64,000 nt of DNA, taken from contig NZ_BAABKM010000002.1 of NCBI RefSeq assembly GCF_039543825.1, forward strand, positions 2,884,133 through 2,948,132, read 5' to 3'. This DNA is from Nocardioides conyzicola. Its GTDB lineage: Bacteria > Actinomycetota > Actinomycetes > Propionibacteriales > Nocardioidaceae. The position numbers and the translations under genes were made by a program. Below the pieces are notes generated by a model, which made no database searches, had not been told where the DNA came from, and saw only the letters and a program-made list of their open reading frames with translations. Shown here piece by piece: positions 44,656 to 53,247 of this stretch. Position 1 is the first letter of the stretch; each line of letters opens with the position of its first letter.

Positions 44656-46398
44656 TCAGCCGCGCCCGTGCCAGCTGTCCCAGAGGGCGGCGTACGAGCC
44701 GCCGGCGGCGACCAGCTCGTCGTGCGAGCCGAGCTCGGCGATCCGGCCGTCCTCGACGACGGCGACCCGGTCGGCGTCGTGGGCCGAGAAGAGCCGGTGC
44801 GCGATCGCGATGACCGTGCGGCCCTCCAGTACGGCGGCCAGCGACCGCTCCAGGTGCCGGGCGGCCCGCGGGTCGATGAGCGACGTGGCCTCGTCGAGCA
44901 CCAGCGTGTGCGGGTCGGCGAGCACCAGGCGGGCCAGCGCGATCTGCTGGGCCTGGGCGGCGGTGACCGCGCGACCGCCGGAGCCGACCTCGGTGTCGAG
45001 CCCCTCGGGCAGCGCGTCGACCCAGTCGAGCGCGTCGACGGCGTCGAGCGCGCCGCGGACGTCGTCGTCGGTGGAGCCGGGCCGGGCGAGCACGAGGTTC
45101 TCCCGCACGGATCCCACGAACACGTGGTGCTCCTGGGTCACCAGCGCGACGTGGCCGCGCAGGTCGTCGAGCGGCAGCTCGGTGAGGCCGACCCCGCCGA
45201 CCGTGACCGCCCCGGTGCGCGGCGGGTGGATGCCCGCGAGCAGCCGGCCGAGCGTCGACTTGCCGGCGCCCGACGGGCCGACCATCGCGATCCGCTCACC
45301 GACCCCGACGGTGAGGTCGACGCCGTGCAGCACGTCGCGACCCTCGACGTACGAGAAGCGCACGTCGTCGGCTGCGATCTGCTCGCCCACGGGCTCGCGG
45401 CCGCTGACCTCGCGGTCGTCGGGCACCTGGGCGACGCCGAGCAGCCGGGCGAGCGACGCGGCACCGAGCTGGATCTCGTCGAGGATCGAGACGATCCGGT
45501 CCACCGGGTCGATCAGCATCTGCACGTAGAGCGTCGCGGCGGTCACCGCGCCCAGCGACACCTGCCCCTGCGTGTAGAGGTAGCCGCCGAAGAGCAGCGT
45601 CGCCACCGTCGGGATCAGGTAGGCGATCTCCATGTTGGGGAAGAAGACGGTGCGCAGGTAGAGCGTGTAGCGCTCGGCCCAGTACGACGTCCGGATGTCC
45701 TCGTCCATCGCGTCGATGCGCCGCTGGCCGAGGCGGAGCGCCTCCACCGTGCGGGCGCCCTCGACGGTCTCGGTGAGGGTCGCGTTGATGGTCGAGTACG
45801 TCGCGCTCTCGCGCAGGTAGCCGTCCTTGGCGCGGGCGAGGTACCAGCGCAGCCCGATCACCAGCGGAGGTACGCCGAGCAGGCAGGGCAGCGCCACCCA
45901 CCAGCCGACGCTGATCGCGGCGACGAACGTGAGGATCGCCGTGACGACCGCGATCGTCCACTCGGGCAGCGCCATCCGCACCGACCAGCCGAGCTGGTCG
46001 ACGTCGCGGCTCGTCCGGGTGAGCAGGTCGCCGGAGCCGGCGTCCTCGACGACGCCGACCGGGAGGGCGAGCGTGTTGTCGACGAAGTCCTCGCGGAGCT
46101 CGGCCAGCACCTGCTCGCCGAGCACCTGGCTGAGGTAGCGGGCGAAGCGGGTGAGCACGGTCTGCGCGACCAGGAACGCCGCGAGCAGGCCGATGATCCG
46201 GTCGACGTGGCCCACGGTCGTCCCCTGCTCCACGGCCTCGACCAGGCCGCCCAGCAGGCGCGGTGCGGCGAGGGCGGCGAGGGCGGCGGAGACGTGCAGG
46301 GCGAGCGCGCCGTACAGCATCTTCGGGTGCCGGCGGGCCAGCGCGGCGACGTACCGGCGGACCGTGCGGGTGTCGGCGACGGGGAGGTGCGTCGTCAT
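44656..46398 (-). CDS. ABC exporter half-transporter with intact Walker motifs and degenerate signature
   Basis: A 580-residue membrane-ATPase fusion: six helices in residues ~25-320 (ABC_membrane), then an ATPase. Walker A (GPSGAGKST, ~373), Walker B (LVLDEATSLID, ~499) and switch His (AIAHRLFSAHDAD, ~533) are intact, but the signature is AVTAAQAQQIALAR in place of LSGGQ. Its neighbour has the reverse pattern, so the two should form a heterodimer with one working ATP site. Substrate is unknown; lipid or drug export is common in the family. It lies 64 bp after the partner gene. Confidence 0.85.
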   Translation of the reverse strand: MTTHLPVADTRTVRRYVAALARRHPKMLYGALALHVSAALAALAAPRLLGGLVEAVEQGTTVGHVDRIIGLLAAFLVAQTVLTRFARYLSQVLGEQVLAELREDFVDNTLALPVGVVEDAGSGDLLTRTSRDVDQLGWSVRMALPEWTIAVVTAILTFVAAISVGWWVALPCLLGVPPLVIGLRWYLARAKDGYLRESATYSTINATLTETVEGARTVEALRLGQRRIDAMDEDIRTSYWAERYTLYLRTVFFPNMEIAYLIPTVATLLFGGYLYTQGQVSLGAVTAATLYVQMLIDPVDRIVSILDEIQLGAASLARLLGVAQVPDDREVSGREPVGEQIAADDVRFSYVEGRDVLHGVDLTVGVGERIAMVGPSGAGKSTLGRLLAGIHPPRTGAVTVGGVGLTELPLDDLRGHVALVTQEHHVFVGSVRENLVLARPGSTDDDVRGALDAVDALDWVDALPEGLDTEVGSGGRAVTAAQAQQIALARLVLADPHTLVLDEATSLIDPRAARHLERSLAAVLEGRTVIAIAHRLFSAHDADRVAVVEDGRIAELGSHDELVAAGGSYAALWDSWHGRG

Positions 46399-46462
46399 CG
46401 GGGTCCCTGCGGCGTTGTCTGCGGAGGAGCGAAGCGGAGGAGCGGGGAACGTCGTGGGGTGA

Positions 46463-48184
46463 TCATCGCGTCGTCACCTCCAGCTCGGACTCGCGGGTGA
46501 CGACGCGGCGGTACGCCGGGCTGGTCTCGAGCAGCTCGGTGTGGGTGCCGACCGCGACGATCCGCCCGCCGTCGAGGAGCGCGACCGTGTCCGCGGCGTC
46601 GAGCATCAGCGGGCTGGTGGAGGTGACCACGGTCGTGCGCCCCTCGCGGTGGCCGCGCAGCCGGGACGCGATCCGGGCCTCGGTGTGGGCGTCGACGGCC
46701 GAGGTCGGCTCGACGAGCACCAGGATCTCGGGGTCGGTGGTGAGCGCCCGGGCCAGCACCAGCCGCTGCCGCTGGCCGCCGGAGAAGGTGCGTCCACGCT
46801 CGGCGACCACCGTGTCCAGGCCGTCGGGCAGTGCCTCGAGCACGTCGGCCGCCGAGGCGGTGTCGAGGGCGCGGGCGACGTCGCCACGTCCCGACAGGTC
46901 GAGGCCGTCGCCCAACCGGCCGGAGAAGAACATCGCGGCGGTGTCGGAGACGACGATCCGCTCGCGGACCTCGGTGGGGTGCAGCGAGGTGAGGGGTACG
47001 CCGCCGAGCCGCACCTCGTCGTCGACCGGGGACGCGGCCATCCCGAGCCGGTCGGCGAGCTCGGCGGAGTCGTCCGGCTGCTCGCTGACGATGGCGGTCA
47101 GCAGCCCGGCGCGTACGACGAGCCCGGTGCGGGTGTCGACCAGGTCGGAGCCGGCGGCCGGCGACGGCGCGATCTCGGCGGGCACCGTGACCTCGGGCTC
47201 GAGCGAGAGCACGTGCACGATCCGGGTCGCCGCGACCCGGGCGCGGATGACCTTGTTGGCGTACTCCGTCGCGGTGCGCAGCGGGATCATCAGGAAGGCC
47301 GAGTAGCCGTAGAACGCGACCAGCTCGCCGGGCGTGATCGAGCCCTCCACGGCGTACCTCGCGCCGATCCAGACCACGACCACGACGAAGAGGCCGGGCA
47401 GGAAGACCTGCAGGGCGTCGAGCACCGACTGCAGCTTGGCGACCTGGACGCCGGCGGTCCGGGTGGTCTGCGACTCGCGGCGGTAGCGGTCGGCGAAGAC
47501 CTGCTCGCCGCCGATGCCGCGCAGGACGCGGAGGCCGCCGACGATGTCGCTGGCGGTGTTGGAGAGCCGGCCCATCAGGTGGCGCTGGTGGGCGGCGCGG
47601 CGCTGGAGCGGGCCGAGGATCGGTGCGACCCCGAGCATCAGCAGCGGCACGCCGACCAGCACGACGAGGCCGAGCGTCACGGAGGTGTTGAGCAGGATCA
47701 CCGAGACCACGAAGAACGACACGACCGCACCCGCGAACCGCGCGGACACGTCCATGACCTGTCCGACGTGCGACAGGTCGTTGGTGCCGATCGCGACGAC
47801 CTCGCCGGTCGACACCTTGCGCGGGAGCGTGCCGCCGAGGCGGGTGGCCTGGCGGGTGACGAGCTGGACGACGCGGTACGCCGCGATCAGCCAGTTGGTC
47901 ACCGCGAACCGGTGCCGCATGATGCCGGCGACCGCCTGGACCAGCCCGATCGCGAAGAGCACGGCGGCCCACTCGAGCAGCTGCCCGCGGTCCTTGGCGG
48001 CGATGCCGTCGTCGATGGCGTGACCGATCACGGCCGGCATCACGGCCTGCGCGCTCATCCAGACGATGCCGAAGAACATCCCGCCGACGAGGGTGCGCCA
48101 CTGCTGCCGCGCCATCCACCACAGGAAGCCGCCGGGTGTGCCGGTCTCCGCTTCACCGGGATGGTCGAGGGGGAGTCTGCGCAC
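46463..48184 (-). CDS. ABC exporter half-transporter with canonical signature and lost Walker A
   Basis: A 573-residue partner of the downstream gene: six-helix membrane domain, then an ATPase whose signature is intact (TFSGGQRQRLVLARAL, ~465) while Walker A is absent (the place near residue 360 reads AGLLTAIVSEQPDDSAELAD), Walker B is LVLVEPTSAVD without the aspartate, and the switch His region is VTSTSPLMLDAAD without His. Such loss is expected in the non-catalytic half of a heterodimeric exporter. GTG start at 48184, with GGAG close upstream. Confidence 0.83.
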   Translation of the reverse strand: MRRLPLDHPGEAETGTPGGFLWWMARQQWRTLVGGMFFGIVWMSAQAVMPAVIGHAIDDGIAAKDRGQLLEWAAVLFAIGLVQAVAGIMRHRFAVTNWLIAAYRVVQLVTRQATRLGGTLPRKVSTGEVVAIGTNDLSHVGQVMDVSARFAGAVVSFFVVSVILLNTSVTLGLVVLVGVPLLMLGVAPILGPLQRRAAHQRHLMGRLSNTASDIVGGLRVLRGIGGEQVFADRYRRESQTTRTAGVQVAKLQSVLDALQVFLPGLFVVVVVWIGARYAVEGSITPGELVAFYGYSAFLMIPLRTATEYANKVIRARVAATRIVHVLSLEPEVTVPAEIAPSPAAGSDLVDTRTGLVVRAGLLTAIVSEQPDDSAELADRLGMAASPVDDEVRLGGVPLTSLHPTEVRERIVVSDTAAMFFSGRLGDGLDLSGRGDVARALDTASAADVLEALPDGLDTVVAERGRTFSGGQRQRLVLARALTTDPEILVLVEPTSAVDAHTEARIASRLRGHREGRTTVVTSTSPLMLDAADTVALLDGGRIVAVGTHTELLETSPAYRRVVTRESELEVTTR

Positions 48185-48242
48185 TCCAGGACGCTAACGA
48201 CTCAACCCCTTCGTCAGCGAATTGTTTTCGCGGTGACGGGCG

Positions 48243-49181
48243 TCACCCGCTCGTGATCGTCTCGAGCATCCCGCAGGTCGCCCGCGCGAAGTCGATCGCG
48301 TTCTTCGCCCCCGGGACGCTCATCCGCAAGGTGATCTGGCCGGGCCTGCCGTCGAGGTGCAGGGCGATCTTGAACGCCGTCGCGCCGCCGGACTCCTGGA
48401 AGGCGTGGGCATCGCACCGGTTGGGCTTCAGCGGCAGCTCGATCCGGCTGGGGGCGTCGGTGCCCCTGATCGTGGCGTCCGGCCGCCAGGCGTCGGAGCC
48501 CACCGGGGCGAGCACGGGAGTGCCGGACACCGTGTCGATGGTCAGCGTGGCGCCCGCGACACCGGTGGGGCGTACGACGAGGGTCAGTGTGCTCGGGTCG
48601 CCCACCTTGCCGTCGAACGGCACCTGGTCGTCCCACGAGAGGTCCGCGACCTTGGCCACGGCGATCTCGAGGCACCGAGACGTCGCGTACCGGCCGGCCA
48701 CGTTGGTCTCGTCCGCGACCGGGACGGTGACGGACGTCCCGCCGTACTCGACCGTGACGGTGCCGGACCCCTTCGGGTGCCCGCACGCGGGCCGGGACGG
48801 GAGGTAGAGCGGGAAGCCGCGCTCGGACTGCGACGGGATGAAGCGCCCCTCGAGCCGGGTGCCGGTCAGCGTCGTCCGGTAGCGCGGGTCGCGGTAGGTG
48901 ATGCGGGTCGGGGTGATCCGGTCCGCGGTGTCGTTGTCGATCCACACCTCCATCCGGCCGGCGGCGGCGTCACGGGAGGACTGCCGCATGTCGGCGACCA
49001 GCTTCCCCGTGGGCGGCGGCTGGGTCGGCATCGGCAGCGGGCTCAGCGTGCGGATCGACCTCGACGGCGATGGCTCGGGAGAGCTCCCCGAGGTGCTCGA
49101 GGTGCCGGAGCAGGCGGACAGCGCCACCAGGAGGAGCCCGACGGCGACCGCCGCGTTCCGGCGTGGCCTCGTCACGTTCAT
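48243..49181 (-). CDS. Putative lipoprotein of unknown function
   Basis: A 312-residue exported protein. The N-terminus is basic, then hydrophobic, ending in lipobox LVALSAC followed by a Ser/Pro-rich linker (about residues 25-60). The rest is rich in beta-type segments; four Cys residues (ACGHP, SRCLEI, NRCDAH, ATCGM) may form disulfides. No domain was recognised. ATG with GTGAGG seven bases upstream. It is convergently independent of the ABC exporter genes, 58 bp downstream. Confidence 0.6.
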   Translation of the reverse strand: MNVTRPRRNAAVAVGLLLVALSACSGTSSTSGSSPEPSPSRSIRTLSPLPMPTQPPPTGKLVADMRQSSRDAAAGRMEVWIDNDTADRITPTRITYRDPRYRTTLTGTRLEGRFIPSQSERGFPLYLPSRPACGHPKGSGTVTVEYGGTSVTVPVADETNVAGRYATSRCLEIAVAKVADLSWDDQVPFDGKVGDPSTLTLVVRPTGVAGATLTIDTVSGTPVLAPVGSDAWRPDATIRGTDAPSRIELPLKPNRCDAHAFQESGGATAFKIALHLDGRPGQITLRMSVPGAKNAIDFARATCGMLETITSG

Positions 49182-49279
49182 CGGCGTCCTCACGCCGCCA
49201 TCGTCGCGCACGTCGGACCGCGACGTCCTGCGAAGCCGCTGAGGGGTTTCGCGGCGGTCCCTCGGGTCAGACTGCCCTG

Positions 49280-49831
49280 ATGATGAGACATCGGGCCGCG
49301 GTCGTGGTCGCCGCCCTCCTCGTCGGGCTGGCGGCGGGGTGTGGTGGTTCGGACGACGTCGAATCCGCGGGCCAGCCGAGCGGCACTCCCGCCGCCACCG
49401 TCAGCCTCGCGCCGCCGTCGTCCTTCGCCGACCTCTGTGACCGGGTGACCCAGGCCGATCTGTCGGCGGCCGCCGGGGTGGAGCTGTCGCCGGTCGCGTC
49501 CGACGATCCGGGGCAGACCTGCACCGCCGAGCCCGGCTCGGAGAGGCTGGCCGTGTCCTGGCGGCTGACGGTGCCGGCCGAGTCGCTCGACCAGGTCGCC
49601 ACCGACCTCCAGCTCGACCTGGACCGCCGGCCGGTGGAGTTGCCCGGCCACGTGGCGGCGGTGCTGCTGACCGGCGACCTGATGGACCAGCGGATCGCGC
49701 GGGTGGTCACGGTCACCGGTGGTCACACGGTCATGGTCGACGCCACGGCGAGCCGGCTCGACGACCGGGCCGCGGACGACGCACGCCTCGAGCGAGTGGC
49801 GCGGGAGGTGGCGGCGGCGTACGCCAGGTGA
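49280..49831 (+). CDS. Small putative lipoprotein
   Basis: A 183-residue protein with signal segment and lipobox GLAAGC at about residues 16-21, a Ser/Pro linker and a compact domain with two Cys residues (LCDRV, QTCTAEP). The layout resembles DUF3558-type actinobacterial lipoproteins, but the match is not certain. Two adjacent ATGs (49280, 49283) are possible; the sequence CAGACT lies six bases before the first, which would fit a leaderless transcript. Confidence 0.55.
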   Translation: MMRHRAAVVVAALLVGLAAGCGGSDDVESAGQPSGTPAATVSLAPPSSFADLCDRVTQADLSAAAGVELSPVASDDPGQTCTAEPGSERLAVSWRLTVPAESLDQVATDLQLDLDRRPVELPGHVAAVLLTGDLMDQRIARVVTVTGGHTVMVDATASRLDDRAADDARLERVAREVAAAYAR

Positions 49832-49833
49832 GC

Positions 49834-50376
49834 TCAGCCGGCGAGTCCGTCGACGACCTCGGCACCCGGCAGCTCGGCGGCGAGCCGGCCCGGGATGAGC
49901 AGCTTGGACCTGCGTACGCCGGAGCCGATCACCGCGACCTCGATGCCGAGGACCCGGGTGTCGACCAGCAGTCGCCACCCCTCGGGCAGCCCGACCGGTG
50001 TGATCCCGCCGTACTCCATGCCCGACTCCTCGACCGCACGGTCCATCGACAGGAACGACGCCTTGCGCACGTCGAGCGTCCGCTTCACCAGGTTGTTGAC
50101 GTCCGCGCGGGTGTCGGCGCGCACCAGGCAGGCGGCGACCCGCTCCTCGCCGTCGCGCCGACCTCCGACCACGACGCAGTTGGCGCCGGTGTCGAGGCCG
50201 AGGTCGTAGGCCTCCGACATCGCCGCGGTGTCCGCGATCGCGGGGTCGATCTCGACGACGCCGACCTCGCCGGCGTACGCCCAGCCGCGCAGCGCGGCTG
50301 CCACCGAGGGGGCCAGCAGGTCGGGGCGGTCCAGGGCGGGCACGGTCTCGAGTCGGCCCAGGGTGGGGGTGCTCAT
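49834..50376 (-). CDS. YbaK/EbsC-family aminoacyl-tRNA deacylase-like protein
   Basis: A 180-residue protein of the prolyl-tRNA editing (INS/YbaK) fold. Recognisable parts are GANCVVVGGRRDGEERVAACLVRADTRADVNNLVKRTL, the KASFLSMDRAVEESGMEYGGITPVGLP loop and LLVDTRVLG; the Lys-Ala-Ser-Phe and GGITPVGL motifs are typical. Members hydrolyse mischarged Cys- or Ala-tRNAPro. The start at 50376 gives MSTPTLGRL; a second ATG at 50385 is possible. Nothing nearby fixes the substrate. Confidence 0.82.
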   Translation of the reverse strand: MSTPTLGRLETVPALDRPDLLAPSVAAALRGWAYAGEVGVVEIDPAIADTAAMSEAYDLGLDTGANCVVVGGRRDGEERVAACLVRADTRADVNNLVKRTLDVRKASFLSMDRAVEESGMEYGGITPVGLPEGWRLLVDTRVLGIEVAVIGSGVRRSKLLIPGRLAAELPGAEVVDGLAG

Positions 50377-50473
50377 GGGGTCCATCTTGATGCACGGCCG
50401 GGAGCCCTCGCCGGTTATGCTCGCGAGCGAGAAGGACCGGCACACCAGGGGCACACGAGGGGCGGACGACGGC

Positions 50474-50977
50474 ATGGCACGCGGTGACCATGTCTACGTC
50501 CATCGCGGCCGCTACAGCCACCACGGGATCGACTGCGGTGACGGGACGGTGATCCACTACGTCCGGCCGCGGGTCGGCGTCCGCCGGGTCGCCCGGACCG
50601 CCTTCCAGGAGCTCGCGGGCGACGCGAAGGTGCACGTTCGCGCGTACGACGAGCGCGTGAGCCCCGACGAGACGATCCGCAACGCCGAGTCCCGCCTCGG
50701 TACGGCGAACTACCACCTGCTGCGCAACAACTGCGAGCACTTCGCGGCGTGGTGCTGCACCGGCCGCGCCGTCAGCGCGCAGGTCCGGCGGTGGCTGCTG
50801 GGCGCCCAGGGTGCGCTCGCGTCGTTCGTGGCGGCCGAGTCGATGGGCGCCCACCTCGCCCTGCTGGGCGCCGGGGCCGGCCTGGTAGCCGTGGTGCGGC
50901 CGATGGGCCGCCGGCGACGGTGGCAGCGGGCGACGTTCGTGGCCGAGGGTGTCGACGCGCACCCGATGGCCTCCTAG
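50474..50977 (+). CDS. LRAT-like (NlpC/P60-superfamily) protein
   Basis: A 167-residue protein with an LRAT fold core: RGDHVYVHRGRYSHHGIDCGDGTVIHY provides the catalytic-type His, and NCEHFAAWCCTG provides the Cys with adjacent HF. A hydrophobic segment (about 120-145) near the C-terminus may anchor it in the membrane, as in eukaryotic H-REV107-like acyltransferases. A lipid N-acyltransferase or thiol hydrolase activity is possible but not shown. Start ATG with GAGGGGCGG upstream; a TATGCT box lies some 55 bp earlier. It overlaps the next gene by one base (TAGTG). Confidence 0.75.
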   Translation: MARGDHVYVHRGRYSHHGIDCGDGTVIHYVRPRVGVRRVARTAFQELAGDAKVHVRAYDERVSPDETIRNAESRLGTANYHLLRNNCEHFAAWCCTGRAVSAQVRRWLLGAQGALASFVAAESMGAHLALLGAGAGLVAVVRPMGRRRRWQRATFVAEGVDAHPMAS

Positions 50978-51459
50978 TGCCGACCGCCCCCGGGGTCGGC
51001 CTCACCCGACGCCTCCTCGGTGAGGTCCTCCGCTTCCTCGCCGTCGGTGGCCTCGCCACCGCGGTGTCGCTGATCGGCTTCAACGCCCTGGTCCACGGGA
51101 CGCTGGTGCACGCGGCGCCGATGCACGACCAGCCCCTCGCGGCGTACGTCCTGGTCAACGTCCTCGCCGGCGCCGTCGCCTACGTGGGTATGCGGCTGTG
51201 GGCCTTCGGCCAGCGCGAGACCGCGGACCCGATGGAGAGCCTGGTGCGGTTCTTCGTCCTGGGTGCCGCGACGATGCTGATCCCGGTCGCCTGCCTGGCG
51301 GTCAGCCGCTACGTGCTGGGGCTGAGCGGGGCGCTGGCCGACAACATCTCGGCCAACGTGATCGGCCTCGGCCTGAGCACGGTGGCCCGGTTCTTCGCCT
51401 TCCGGCGCTACGTCTTCCTCGACGTCACCCCGCCGGTGGTCGAGCCCCGCGGCGCCTGA
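50977..51459 (+). CDS. GtrA-family membrane protein
   Basis: A 160-residue protein with four hydrophobic helices and the GtrA pattern: FLAVGGLATAVSLIGFNAL, NVLAGAVAYVGMRLWAFGQRE and ANVIGLGLSTVARFFAFRRYVF near the end. GtrA proteins help move polyprenyl-linked sugars across the membrane. The GTG start overlaps the upstream stop (TAGTG, 50975-50979), so it is coupled to the LRAT-like gene. No glycosyltransferase lies next to it here. Confidence 0.85.
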   Translation: MPTAPGVGLTRRLLGEVLRFLAVGGLATAVSLIGFNALVHGTLVHAAPMHDQPLAAYVLVNVLAGAVAYVGMRLWAFGQRETADPMESLVRFFVLGAATMLIPVACLAVSRYVLGLSGALADNISANVIGLGLSTVARFFAFRRYVFLDVTPPVVEPRGA

Positions 51460-51465
51460 CCGGGA

Positions 51466-51645
51466 CTAGCTCGACCGTGGCGTGTCGGAGTCGGGGCGGG
51501 CCGGCTTGTCGTCGGCGGAGATCTCCTCCTTGAAGATCCGCAGCGCCCGGCCGCTGCCGCGCGCCAGCTCGGGCAGCTTCTTCGCGCCGAAGAGGAAGAC
51601 CAGCACGACCAGCAAGATCAGCACCTCGGGTGCTCCCACGTCCAC
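51466..51645 (-). CDS. tatA: Twin-arginine translocase subunit TatA
   Basis: A 59-residue protein: one short N-terminal helix (EVLILLVVLVFLFGAKK), the FGAKKLPELARGSGRAL amphipathic helix that defines TatA, and a charged tail ending in PRSS. It is short even for TatA. GTG at 51645 follows TAGCGT (51657-51652) by six bases, indicating a leaderless transcript; a GTG six bases later is an alternative start. TatC is not in the window. Confidence 0.9.
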   Translation of the reverse strand: MDVGAPEVLILLVVLVFLFGAKKLPELARGSGRALRIFKEEISADDKPARPDSDTPRSS

Positions 51646-51752
51646 GCTCGCACGCTACTCCCGCCGGCCAACCCCCGAATGACCTTGCGCTGGTCACCGG
51701 GCGTTCACGTCGCTCGTGCCGTGCGGTCACGACCGCGGGCTGTGCTCGCAGC

Positions 51753-52751
51753 ATGCGGCAGGCTGACCCTCTCGTCATTGCACACCGTGGCGCATCGGGC
51801 TACCGCCCGGAGCACACGCTCGCGTCGTACCGCCTGGCGATCGCGCTCGGCGCCGACTACGTCGAGCCCGACCTCGTGTCCACGAAGGACGGCGTCCTGG
51901 TCGCGCGGCACGAGGCCGAGATCAGCCGGACGACGAACGTGGGGCGGCGCGGGGAGTTCGCGGACCGCCTGACCACCAAGGAGATCGACGGCCGCGCCGT
52001 GTCGGGCTGGTTCGTCGAGGACTTCACGCTCGCGGAGCTCAAGACGCTGCGTGCCGTCGAGCGGCTGCCGGAGCTGCGACCGCAGAACACGCGGTTCGAC
52101 GGGCGGTACGACATCCCGACGTTCGACGAGATCCTCGGGCTGGTGGCGGTCGAGTCGGAGCGGCTCGGCCGCGAGATCGGCGTCTACCCGGAGACGAAGA
52201 GCCCGGCGCACTTCGCCGGCCTCGGCCTCGCGCTGGAGGAGCCGCTGCTGGACACGCTCTCCGTCCACGGGTACGGCGCACCCGAGGCCCCTGTCTTCAT
52301 CCAGTCCTTCGACCCCACCAACCTCCAGTGGCTGCGGTCACGCACCGGGCTGCCGCTGGTCCAGCTGGTCGAGGCCACCGGTCGGGTCGACCTGGTGACC
52401 TCGACCGGCCTGCGGCGCGTGGCGCAGTGGGCCGATGCCGTCGGCGTGGCCAAGGACCTGGTCCTGCCGCGGCACCCGGGGACCGGCACGATCGGCGACC
52501 CGTCGTCGCTGGTGGCCGACGCGCACGCGGCCGGCCTGCAGGTCCACGTGTGGACCATGCGCGACGAGAACGCCTTCCTGCCCACCGGCTACCGACGCGG
52601 CGAGAGCCCGTCCGACCCCGGTGACTCGATCGAGGAGACGCAGGCGTTCCTCGACGCAGGGGTGGACGGGCTCTTCACGGACCAGCCGGACACGACGCTC
52701 GAGGCCAGGCGGCTTCACGCCTCCGGCATGAGGATCCAGGCGGCGATGTAG
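51753..52751 (+). CDS. Glycerophosphodiester phosphodiesterase
   Basis: A 332-residue GDPD with the TIM-barrel catalytic residues: HRGASGYRPEHT (His and Glu), VEPDLVSTKDG and ARHEAEI. It matches GlpQ-type enzymes that split glycerophosphodiesters into glycerol 3-phosphate and an alcohol. No clear signal peptide is present, so a cytoplasmic enzyme is likely. ATG six bases after TGTGCT, without a ribosome binding site. Its last 37 bp overlap the opposing PspC-domain gene. Confidence 0.88.
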   Translation: MRQADPLVIAHRGASGYRPEHTLASYRLAIALGADYVEPDLVSTKDGVLVARHEAEISRTTNVGRRGEFADRLTTKEIDGRAVSGWFVEDFTLAELKTLRAVERLPELRPQNTRFDGRYDIPTFDEILGLVAVESERLGREIGVYPETKSPAHFAGLGLALEEPLLDTLSVHGYGAPEAPVFIQSFDPTNLQWLRSRTGLPLVQLVEATGRVDLVTSTGLRRVAQWADAVGVAKDLVLPRHPGTGTIGDPSSLVADAHAAGLQVHVWTMRDENAFLPTGYRRGESPSDPGDSIEETQAFLDAGVDGLFTDQPDTTLEARRLHASGMRIQAAM

Positions 52752-52912
52752 GCCAGGGCGGCCGTGCCGCCCGTGAAGATCGTCGCGACGACGACGAGGA
52801 GCCGGACCAGGGTCGGGTCGAGCCCGAGGTAGTCGGCGATGCCGGAGCTCACCCCGCCGACCATCCGGTCGTCGCGGCGGCGGGTGAGGCGCTTGCTGGT
52901 GATGGCGTTCAT
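52715..52912 (-). CDS. Small PspC-domain membrane protein
   Basis: A 65-residue protein that is almost only a PspC domain: basic KRLTRRRDDRMVGGVSSGIADYLGLDPTLVRL, then a membrane helix and WILMPEA. PspC proteins relay envelope stress. Third gene of an overlapping operon with the two genes upstream (ATGA at 52909-52912); GAGGAG precedes the ATG. Confidence 0.88.
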   Translation of the reverse strand: MNAITSKRLTRRRDDRMVGGVSSGIADYLGLDPTLVRLLVVVATIFTGGTAALAYIAAWILMPEA

Positions 52913-53247
52913 CGGTTCTCCTCGTCGGTCTCGGTCTCCAGGACCGAGGTGTCGGTGGTGGTGTCGGTGCTGGTGTCAGGGGTGCTCGGGGAGTCGGCCG
53001 GCGGGATCCAGCCGACCTGGCGGGTGGTCCAGCGCTTGCTGCCGGACAGGCCGATGACGAGCAGGCCGGCGAGGCCCGCCAGCACCCACGGCAGCGGCAG
53101 CAGCCAGCGCACGTCGCCGTCGCCGACGACGTCACCCTGGATCAGGGCCCAGACGCCGACCAGGCCGAGGAAGGCGATCCCCATGACCAGGTGGCCGACG
53201 TTGACGGGGTGGCGTGCCGACTCGCGGTCGGTGGAGATGACGTTCAT
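52909..53247 (-). CDS. Small membrane protein of the PspC operon
   Basis: A 112-residue protein with two hydrophobic segments (about residues 18-38 and 50-68) and a Thr/Ser/Asp-rich C-terminal tail. It has no recognised domain. It is translationally coupled on both sides (ATGA at 53244-53247 and at 52909-52912), so it probably belongs to the PspC envelope-stress module. Confidence 0.65.
   Translation of the reverse strand: MNVISTDRESARHPVNVGHLVMGIAFLGLVGVWALIQGDVVGDGDVRWLLPLPWVLAGLAGLLVIGLSGSKRWTTRQVGWIPPADSPSTPDTSTDTTTDTSVLETETDEENR

Noticed and set aside
50474..51459. LRAT-like/GtrA pair as part of a lipid or natural-product biosynthesis cluster
   Set aside because: No glycosyltransferase, synthase or tailoring genes adjoin it.
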